From contig NZ_RJUU01000001.1 of NCBI RefSeq assembly GCF_003751445.1, positions 5,384,001-5,448,000 of the forward strand: a stretch of DNA of 64,000 nt, given 5' to 3'. Numbering within the stretch: the stretch's first letter is position 1; each line of letters starts with the position of its first letter. A program made the position numbers and the translations under genes. Source of the stretch: Streptomyces sp. 840.1. Lineage in GTDB: Bacteria; Actinomycetota; Actinomycetes; Streptomycetales; Streptomycetaceae. Positions 8,939 through 15,259 of this stretch are shown one piece after another. Under the pieces are notes generated by a model. The model was not told the DNA's origin and searched no databases. It was given only the letters and a program-made list of their open reading frames with translations.

Positions 8939-9336
8939 GCCCGATCCACCGCATCAACCCCGTCGAACTCTCGCCGCCCGCAGGCTTCTCGCACGCGGTC
9001 ACCGCCACCGGGAGCCAACTGGTCTTCCTGGCCGGGCAGACCGCGCTCGACCAGCGGGGCGACATCGTCGGGGCCACCCTGCCCGAGCAGTTCGCCACCG
9101 CGCTCACCAATCTGCTCGCCGCCCTGCGCGCCGCGGGCGGCGCCCCGGCGGACCTGGCCCGGGTCACGGTCTACGCCACCGACGTGGCCGACTACCGGGC
9201 GAACGCCGCCGAACTGGGCCGGATCTGGCGGCGGCTGGCCGGCCGCGACTACCCCGCGATGGCGGTGATCGGGGCGGCCCGGCTCTGGGACGAGCAGGCG
9301 CTCGTCGAGATCGACGGCGTCGCGGTGCTGCCCTGA
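8935..9336 (+). CDS. RidA family protein (enamine/imine deaminase type)
   Basis: A 133-residue YjgF/YER057c/UK114 (RidA) protein of normal length. It shows the N-terminal GFSHAVTATGSQLVFLAGQT, the central VYATDVADYRANAAELGRIW, and the C-terminal YPAMAVIGAARLWDEQALVEID. The usual catalytic arginine (in PxRxxV of canonical RidA) reads PAMAVIGAARLW, so the active site resembles the broader family rather than archetypal RidA. Such proteins speed hydrolysis of enamines or imines. In a 2-aminobenzoyl-CoA pathway the amino-cyclohexene product is an enamine, so removal of its nitrogen is a reasonable job. That role is inference; the family is clear. Confidence 0.88.
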   Translation: MSPIHRINPVELSPPAGFSHAVTATGSQLVFLAGQTALDQRGDIVGATLPEQFATALTNLLAALRAAGGAPADLARVTVYATDVADYRANAAELGRIWRRLAGRDYPAMAVIGAARLWDEQALVEIDGVAVLP

Positions 9337-9349
9337 GGCCGTGTGCCAC

Positions 9350-9407
9350 GAGAGCGCGAACGCCCCGCAAGGGCCCGGGAAGCCGGGGCCGTGCGGGGCG
9401 CGCTCTC
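9350..9407. terminator. Bidirectional terminator between the RidA gene and the flavin monooxygenase gene
   Basis: A long GC-rich inverted repeat: outer arms GAGAGCGCG/CGCGCTCTC and inner CGCCCCGC/GCGGGGCG pairing. It lies in the 95-base gap between two convergent stops (9336 and 9432). There is no T-run, as is common for Streptomyces terminators. Confidence 0.7.
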
Positions 9408-9431
9408 AGGTACGCGGCGGCCGGCGCGTGA

Positions 9432-10565
9432 TCAGTACGGCTTCACCAGTACGTGGGCCGCACCCGGGATGCCGACCTTCAGCAGCTCGTCCTCCTCGGG
9501 AGTCGTCTCGCCGCCGGTCTCCTGCTTGAGCACGGCACGCGACATCGCCTGCACCCACATGGCGCGGGGACGGCGGCGGTCCTCCCAGGCGTCGAGCGCG
9601 GCCGCGACGTCCGGCTCGGCGTCCAGCGACTCGGCGAGCACCAGCGCGTCCTCCACGGCCATCGCCGCACCCTGCGCGATGTGCGGGGTGCTCGCGTGCG
9701 CGGCGTCGCCGGCCAGCACGACCCGGCCGACGTGCCACGGCTCCTCGACGGTCACCTGGGAGATCCGCGAGTACACCACGTCCTCGGGACCGGTGACCGA
9801 GGCGAGTGCCTCCGCGACCGGGCCGGAGAACATCGGGAGGCGCTCCTTGAGCTGCTCGTGGGCCCTTTCCGGGTCGGGCCGGAAGTCCTCGGACTCCGGG
9901 AACACCGTGCCCAGGTACATCAGTTCTTCCGTGATCGGGGTGAGCAGCGCCTTGGCCGCCTGGCCCGCGGTGCTCATCACGACGCCCTTGACCCGCTCCT
10001 GGCGGGGCATGGTGACCCGCCAGTTGGCGAACCCGGTGTACTGGGGGGCGTACCGCTCGCCGTACAGCCGGGTGCGCAGCGGCGAGCCGATGCCGTCGAA
10101 GCCGACGACCAGGTCCCAGCGGCCGGCCGAGCCGTCGGACAGGGTGACGTCGACGCCCTCGCCGTCGTCCGCGAGCTCCGCGATCGTGGTGCCGAAGCGG
10201 ATGGTGGCGCCGGCCGCCGCGGCGGCGTTGCCGAGCACCTGGGCCAGTGCGGGGCGGGGTATGCCGTTGTTGGAGGGCGCGTCGTCCATCCGGGGCTGCG
10301 GGATCTCGGCCAGGGTGTTCCCGGCCGGGTCCGCGATGGTCAGGACCTCCCACTCGAAGCCCGCCTTCAGGCAGTCGTCGAGCACCCCGATCTCGCGCAT
10401 GACGTGGAGGGCGTTGGACGGCTGGATGATGCCGACGCCGAGTGCGTCGAGCTCGTCGCGGAGCTCGATGACCTCGACGGTGTGGCCGCGCCGTGCCAGG
10501 GCGGTGGCGAGCGTCAGCCCGCCGATGCCGCCGCCGTGTACCAGGACGCGCAGGGGTGTTGCCAT
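9432..10565 (-). CDS. FAD-dependent monooxygenase, downstream of the conservon
   Basis: A 377-residue PHBH-fold flavin monooxygenase. It has the Rossmann motif GGGIGGLTLA at residues 11-20, a DG motif (VVGFDGIGSPLRTRLYG) at about 150-165, and the FAD motif LAGDAAHASTPHIAQGAAMA near 283-302. This full set marks an aromatic or polyketide hydroxylase-like enzyme; the substrate cannot be told. It lies 66 bases downstream of cvnD on the same strand and ends at the terminator at 9350-9407. Several Streptomyces conservons are followed by an oxygenase gene (cytochrome P450), so this may be a flavin-dependent counterpart. The start is the ATG at 10565, with GGAGAGC a few bases upstream. Confidence 0.85.
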   Translation of the reverse strand: MATPLRVLVHGGGIGGLTLATALARRGHTVEVIELRDELDALGVGIIQPSNALHVMREIGVLDDCLKAGFEWEVLTIADPAGNTLAEIPQPRMDDAPSNNGIPRPALAQVLGNAAAAAGATIRFGTTIAELADDGEGVDVTLSDGSAGRWDLVVGFDGIGSPLRTRLYGERYAPQYTGFANWRVTMPRQERVKGVVMSTAGQAAKALLTPITEELMYLGTVFPESEDFRPDPERAHEQLKERLPMFSGPVAEALASVTGPEDVVYSRISQVTVEEPWHVGRVVLAGDAAHASTPHIAQGAAMAVEDALVLAESLDAEPDVAAALDAWEDRRRPRAMWVQAMSRAVLKQETGGETTPEEDELLKVGIPGAAHVLVKPY

Positions 10566-10631
10566 ATCGGAGCTCTCCAGAGGGGAAGTCAGCGGGGATC
10601 AGCGGGTGCCGGGCGGGGCTCCGCGGAGACG

Positions 10632-11201
10632 TCAGCCGGCCGCGACGGGCAGGCTCATCAGGTGTTCGACCAGGGCCAGCAGCACGTCCCGGCCGAACGG
10701 CCGGTCACGCACGTCACCGACGAGCAGCGGGACATGGGGGTCGAGGTCGAGCGCGGCCCGTACCTCTTGCGCCGTCCGGGTGTTGTGGCCGTGGAAGCAG
10801 TTGATCGCCACCACGAACGGGATGTCGCGGCTCTCGAAGAAGTCGATCGAGGCGAAACTGGTCTCCAGCCGGCGGGTGTCGGCGATCACGACGCCACCGA
10901 GCGCGCCGTTCACCAGGTCGTTCCACATGAACCAGAAGCGCTCCTGGCCCGGTGTGCCGAAGAGGTAGACGACCAGCTCGGGACTGACCGTGATCCGGCC
11001 GAAGTCCAGCGCCACGGTGGTCGTGTCCTTCTGGCCGACACCGGCCAGGTCGTCGACACCGATGCTGGCCTTGGTCAGGTACTCCTCGGTACGCAGGGGC
11101 GCCACCTCGCTGACGGCCCCCACCAGGGTGGTCTTGCCGACGCCGAAGCCGCCGGCGATCAGTATCTTGACTGCGGCCGGGGCCGCCTGACTGCTTGTCA
11201 T
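10632..11201 (-). CDS. cvnD: Conservon GTPase-like protein CvnD
   Basis: A 189-residue small GTP/ATP-binding protein. The Walker A loop GGFGVGKTT is at residues 17-25, the switch II-like motif FGTPGQERFWFMW is near 83-95, and VVAINCFHG stands where Ras proteins have NKxD. It is the fourth conservon component and is thought to cycle with CvnA-C in a membrane-associated, G-protein-like complex. It begins 6 bases after the cvnC stop. The upstream order cvnA-cvnB-cvnC is complete, so the call is secure. Which of the many conservons this corresponds to cannot be said from sequence alone. Confidence 0.92.
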   Translation of the reverse strand: MTSSQAAPAAVKILIAGGFGVGKTTLVGAVSEVAPLRTEEYLTKASIGVDDLAGVGQKDTTTVALDFGRITVSPELVVYLFGTPGQERFWFMWNDLVNGALGGVVIADTRRLETSFASIDFFESRDIPFVVAINCFHGHNTRTAQEVRAALDLDPHVPLLVGDVRDRPFGRDVLLALVEHLMSLPVAAG

Positions 11202-11207
11202 CTTTAC

Positions 11208-11609
11208 TCAGAGTCTCCGGAGTCCGTCACGAACAGCGGCCAGCACACCCATGTCCGCACCGCCGGCCGCCCGTGCCACCGAGAGCGGGGCGCGGGCGAG
11301 CAGCAGGCCGTGCGACACCAGGTCCGCCAGCAGGATCTTGGTCACCGAGACCGGGAGGTCGAGGTCGGCCGAGACCTCCGCGACGGCCGCGGGGCGCAGA
11401 CAGCGTTCCAGGATCATCCGGTGTTCCGGCTGGAGCCGGCCGGGCCGGGCCGCCGCGCCGTGTTCGTCCCGCGGGTCGTGCGCGGTCGTCAGCACGGTGA
11501 TGAGGGTGAAGTCGTCCCGCTCGGGAGCGGTCCGGCCGCGGGTGATGGTGTACGGGCGCACCATGGTGCCCGCTCCGTCCTCCTCCTCGTCCTCCCAGTG
11601 CGGGCTCAC
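11208..11609 (-). CDS. cvnC: Conservon protein CvnC (DUF742)
   Basis: A 133-residue DUF742 protein with a winged-helix look: RPYTITRGRTAPE at the N-terminus, then LQPEHRMILERCLRPAAVAEVSADLDLP and the VTKILLADLVSHGLL helix. This matches CvnC proteins (about 110-140 residues), which contact CvnD and CvnB. It overlaps cvnB by 4 bases (11606-11609) and precedes cvnD by 6, consistent with one transcript. An acidic run (EDEEEDGAG) near the N-terminus is a common variable feature. Confidence 0.92.
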   Translation of the reverse strand: MSPHWEDEEEDGAGTMVRPYTITRGRTAPERDDFTLITVLTTAHDPRDEHGAAARPGRLQPEHRMILERCLRPAAVAEVSADLDLPVSVTKILLADLVSHGLLLARAPLSVARAAGGADMGVLAAVRDGLRRL

Positions 11610-12043
11610 GCGCGGGGCCCGTCCCCGGCGCCGAAGGCGTTGAACTCACCGCGCACCGGCGTGCTGAGCTTCTGGCCGACCTGCTGGACGAGGTTGTGCA
11701 TGGCCAGCGACATGATCTCGGCGTCCACCTCCTGGGAGGCCACGACGGCCAGGTGCGTGCCCTGGGCGGCCGAGATGATGAAGAGCCACAGGTCCGACAG
11801 TTCGACGATCACCTGGTGCACGCCGCCGCCGTTGAAGAGCTGCCCGACGCCCCGGGCGAGGCTCTGCTGGCCGGTGCAGATGGCGGCCAGCCGCTCCGCG
11901 TCGGCGCGCTCGACGGTGCGCGAATGGCTCACCACCAGGCCGTCGTCGGAGAGCAGCACGGCGTTCAGGGTCTCGGCCACCGAGTCCACGAGACCGTCGA
12001 GCAGCCAGTCGAGGTCCTGATGAGTGGCGGTTGTGCGTGTCAT
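11606..12043 (-). CDS. cvnB: Conservon roadblock/LC7 protein CvnB
   Basis: A 145-residue roadblock/LC7-domain protein: DLDWLLDGLVDSVAETLNAV, then LLSDDGLVVSHSRTVERADAERLAAI and LFIISAAQGTHLAVVASQEVD. Roadblock proteins act as partners or activity modulators of small GTPases, here CvnD. The start ATG overlaps the cvnA stop by 4 bases (12040-12043), and its own end overlaps cvnC. Size and order match other conservons. Confidence 0.92.
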   Translation of the reverse strand: MTRTTATHQDLDWLLDGLVDSVAETLNAVLLSDDGLVVSHSRTVERADAERLAAICTGQQSLARGVGQLFNGGGVHQVIVELSDLWLFIISAAQGTHLAVVASQEVDAEIMSLAMHNLVQQVGQKLSTPVRGEFNAFGAGDGPRA

Positions 12044-14994
12044 GACCGTTCTTCTCTCGTGGGGAGGTGGGCGGGCGGGTCGGGCTCCGTCGGCGATTCA
12101 TCGGTCGCGCGGGCGGCCCTGGACCGGCGCTGGAAGGCCCCGATCGCGGCTCCGGCCCTGCGCGGAGCCGGCCGCAGGAGCGGGTTCTCCTCCCAGCTCG
12201 GCGGCTTCGGCGCGGCGGGAGCGGCGGCCGGATCGATCCGCAGTTCGTCCGCGAGGCTGGCCTGCCGTACCCGGCGCGGCAACGGCGGTTCCGCGGCCGG
12301 CGCGGTGGGAAGGGCGGGCCGGCCGGTCCCGTCGCCGGCGGTTATGGCGTCGGCGGACGGCGGGGCCGGATGGTCGGGCTCGGCCACCGGCAGCCGTCCG
12401 GGGCGCCCGGCGGCCGGTGCGGGCTGCCGGGGACCGGGTACCGGGAATCCGTGCGGGTCCTCGGCGACGCCCGCCGGATACGTGTCCGGGTACGGCGCTT
12501 GCGGAGACATGTACGGCTCCTGCGGCGTCGGGTAAGGCTGTTGCGGCACCGGGTACTGGCCCTCCGCCTTCATGTACGGCTGCTCGGCCGGGGCGTACGG
12601 CTCCCCGGGGGAGCCGCCGTACGGGGACTCCGGCCGGGCGGAGCCGTACGGAGACGTCCCGGGTACGGCGGTGCCGAACGGCGGGTGCGGGTGCTCGCGG
12701 CCGTCGAACGAGCCGTCGAAGCCGTTCGCAGCGCCGTCGAACGAGTCGTTCGCAGAGCCGTCCGGCGAGCCGACGAACGGGTCGTCGGGAGAGCCGTCCG
12801 GCGAGCCGCCGAGCGAGCTGTCCGACGAACGGTTCGACGCGTTGTCGAAGGCGGCGTCGAACGGTGCGCCCGAGGCGTGCAGCGCGGTGACCCCGGCCAG
12901 GGCCTGGCCGCGGCCCCGGGTGGGCAGCGCCTCCGCGTCACCGGTCGCGGCGGGCACCGGCTGACCGGCCGTCGCGGGGGCCGGGACGCCCACCGGTCCG
13001 GTGCGCGGTTCGTCGACCGTCAGCGCGTCCGGGACGAGCACGACGACGCGCGTTCCGCCGAAGGCCGAGGGACGGAACTCCACCCGCAGGCCGTGCTGGT
13101 CGGCGAGGCGCGCGATCACGTAGAGGCCCAGCCGGATGTCGTCGGAGTGGGCCAGCACGTCCATTCTGGGCGGACGGCTCATCAGCTCGTTGGCATCGGC
13201 GAGCTGTTGCTCGTCCATGCCGAGGCCGCGGTCCTCGACCTCGATGGCCAGACCCCGGCTCACCCGGGCCGCCCTGACCTCGACGGGGCTCGGCGGCCTG
13301 GAGAAGCTGAGGGCGTTCTCGATCAGCTCGGCGAGTACGTGGGAGACCGGCCCGACGGCCCGCTCCGCGAGCCACGGGGCGCCGTCCAGATCCAGCACCA
13401 CGCGCCGGTAGTCCTGCACCTCGCCCTGGGCGGAGCGCATGACGTCCAGCAGCGGCACGGGCTTGCGCCAGCGCCGGTGCGGGGAGCCGCCGGCGAGGAT
13501 CACCAGGTTCTCCTCGTAGCGACGGAGGCGGGCGGTGAGGTGGTCGAGGTCGAAGAGGCCGTCCAGCACCTCGGGGTCCTCGTGCTTGCGCTCCAGCTCG
13601 TCCAGCTTCTTCAGCTGCTGGCCGATCAACTGCTGGGTGCGGCGCGCGATGCGCTGCAGCAGCCGCTCGAATCCGCGGTGCTGGTCGGCCTGCCTGACCG
13701 CCGCCTGCACGGCACTGGTGCGGGCCAGGTTGAGCGCGTTGCCCAGCTGAGTCAGCTCGTCGGACTTTCCGCTCCCGAGGTCCGGCGCGATGGCACGGGC
13801 CTCGGCCTCGACATCGATGCGCTCGCCCTTGCCGAGGCGGTCGACCACATCGGGCAGCGTCCGCTCCAGCTCCTCGGCGCGCTCCTGGAGCCCGCCGATA
13901 CGCCTGCGCAGGTTACGGGTGAGCCGCCAGGTGATCCAGATGACCGCGATGACCGCGAGGAGACCGATCACGGTGGTCAGGACGACCCTGATCAGCAGCG
14001 AGATGACGCTGTCCTTGCCCTTCTCGACCACCATCGCGGTGCGGTGCTCCATCAGCTTCTTCAGCTGGGGCGTCAGATCGTCCATCGCGTCGCGCCAGGT
14101 CTTCTCCCCGGCGCCGAGGCTGACGAATCCGGCGCTGTCCGGGTCGGCGGGGCGCAGCACCTCCGTCTCCACCTGGGTCTTGGTCTTCCAGGCGGGACCG
14201 GCGGCGATCTCGTCCCACATGGCCTTCTCGTCCGGCGGAAGGTAGGGAGCGACCTTGGAGGTGTACTGGAACAGCTGCGCGGAGACGGCCTGCCGGACCT
14301 CCTGGAGGTCCGCCGTGCTCAGCTTGCCCTCGGGCCAGCCCCGGGCCAGCAGGGCATCCGTGCGGGAGATCATCTCCTTGGCCCAGAACAGTTCGACCAG
14401 CGGCTGCGAGAGCGTGGTGATCTCGCCGTTGTCCACATGGCTCAGCGCGGTGAACAGCTGCAGGTCGACCGTGATCAGGTCCGTGTAGTAGCGGTACACG
14501 GCCTTCTGCTGGTCACCGTCGCCCTCGTCGACGAGGGTCCGCTGGGCGGGGAGTTGGGTGATCGCCTGACGGGCCTGGGCGACCGCCTCGCGAACCTCGC
14601 CGGGTGCGTCGCCGGTGTCGATGTCGGAGAGGGTCTGGAAGCTGGTGATCGCTTCGTCGGTCAGCCTGCGCTGCTTGCGCAGGGCGGCGGTCGCTCCTCC
14701 GCCGCGGGCCAGGGCCTCGGCGCTCAGCCGGCGCTCCTCCTGCAGGTTGTAGTACACGATGTTGGACGGCTGGCCGGCCTTTTGGGCCAACTGGCCCTGG
14801 GCTGCCTGGGTTTGGAAGTCGAGCAGAGTCTGACCACTGGTGACGGCCCAGAGGGCGGCCAGTGCGACACCGGGGACGATGGCCAGTACGAGCAGGGCTG
14901 TCCGCAGCGACATGGTGGTCGAGTCACTCCGCCGAGACGCGCGCGTGCGCAGGGCATGCTCCTTGGCGATGATGCCAGCCTCACGACTGGTCAA
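12040..14994 (-). CDS. cvnA: Conservon sensor histidine kinase-like protein CvnA
   Basis: About 984 residues. A first membrane helix (TALLVLAIVPGVALAALWAV, about 31-50) is followed by an extracytoplasmic nitrate/nitrite-sensing-like (NIT) domain to about 330. A second helix (VVLTTVIGLLAVIAVIWITW) precedes a HAMP-like linker. The kinase core has DLDHLTARLRRYEENLV near 483 and a GHKL ATPase domain with N box LAELIENALSFS near 553. The C-terminal third is disordered: Ser/Gly/Asp repeats (about 720-770), then Pro/Tyr repeats (about 775-845). The TTG at 14994 is the longest start; an ATG at 14913 (MSLRTALLV) is possible, and neither has a strong ribosome site. It probably starts the cvn operon and senses an unknown signal. 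Confidence 0.88.
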   Translation of the reverse strand: MTSREAGIIAKEHALRTRASRRSDSTTMSLRTALLVLAIVPGVALAALWAVTSGQTLLDFQTQAAQGQLAQKAGQPSNIVYYNLQEERRLSAEALARGGGATAALRKQRRLTDEAITSFQTLSDIDTGDAPGEVREAVAQARQAITQLPAQRTLVDEGDGDQQKAVYRYYTDLITVDLQLFTALSHVDNGEITTLSQPLVELFWAKEMISRTDALLARGWPEGKLSTADLQEVRQAVSAQLFQYTSKVAPYLPPDEKAMWDEIAAGPAWKTKTQVETEVLRPADPDSAGFVSLGAGEKTWRDAMDDLTPQLKKLMEHRTAMVVEKGKDSVISLLIRVVLTTVIGLLAVIAVIWITWRLTRNLRRRIGGLQERAEELERTLPDVVDRLGKGERIDVEAEARAIAPDLGSGKSDELTQLGNALNLARTSAVQAAVRQADQHRGFERLLQRIARRTQQLIGQQLKKLDELERKHEDPEVLDGLFDLDHLTARLRRYEENLVILAGGSPHRRWRKPVPLLDVMRSAQGEVQDYRRVVLDLDGAPWLAERAVGPVSHVLAELIENALSFSRPPSPVEVRAARVSRGLAIEVEDRGLGMDEQQLADANELMSRPPRMDVLAHSDDIRLGLYVIARLADQHGLRVEFRPSAFGGTRVVVLVPDALTVDEPRTGPVGVPAPATAGQPVPAATGDAEALPTRGRGQALAGVTALHASGAPFDAAFDNASNRSSDSSLGGSPDGSPDDPFVGSPDGSANDSFDGAANGFDGSFDGREHPHPPFGTAVPGTSPYGSARPESPYGGSPGEPYAPAEQPYMKAEGQYPVPQQPYPTPQEPYMSPQAPYPDTYPAGVAEDPHGFPVPGPRQPAPAAGRPGRLPVAEPDHPAPPSADAITAGDGTGRPALPTAPAAEPPLPRRVRQASLADELRIDPAAAPAAPKPPSWEENPLLRPAPRRAGAAIGAFQRRSRAARATDESPTEPDPPAHLPTREERS
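12470..12835 (-). repeat. Imperfect repeats inside the cvnA 3' region
   Basis: Two in-frame repeat blocks in cvnA. At 12690-12835, units encode variants of GSPDGSPDD and FDGxxNGFDG. At 12470-12660, units encode variants of PQQPYPTPQEPYMSPQAPYP. They make a long disordered tail on the kinase and are likely to vary in copy number between strains. Confidence 0.65.
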
Positions 14995-15060
14995 ATCCGT
15001 TTAGAACTGAGACAGATAGATACTAGTCACATTGTAAAAATGAAAAGTAGGCGACCTCAC

Positions 15061-15207
15061 ATGTGCAACACCGAACATGCACACGGTCATCATCACTGCG
15101 TGGAGCCGCCATCTCCGTATGGAGCCGCCGCGACCGATCTGACTGTTCCCGGGTGGGCGCGGCGCGCCGTACGGGTGAAGCCGGTTCGGGGATATATCTG
15201 TATTTAG
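15061..15207 (+). CDS. Possible small His/Cys-rich peptide, upstream of mrpA
   Basis: An ATG-started frame of 48 codons ending TAG. Its N-terminus, MCNTEHAHGHHHC, has five histidines and two cysteines in 13 residues, which suggests metal binding. The rest (VEPPSPYGAAATDL onward) has no recognisable motif. It lies in the 265-base gap between divergent cvnA and mrpA, 52 bases before mrpA. The ribosome site is weak (AAGTAGG, about 9 bases upstream) and codon bias is unlike a typical Streptomyces gene toward the end. An inverted repeat TGTGCA-N10-TGCACA (15062-15083) overlaps its start. It may be a leader peptide, a small gene or chance. Confidence 0.25.
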   Translation: MCNTEHAHGHHHCVEPPSPYGAAATDLTVPGWARRAVRVKPVRGYICI

Positions 15208-15259
15208 TGCCCTTTGCCCGTTCTGCAACACCCTGCGGCGGACTGCCCCGCGGAGCCGT

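Noticed and set aside
9453..12020. 855-residue plus-strand frame across the monooxygenase and conservon genes
   Set aside because: It runs antisense to four recognised genes and contains no domain.
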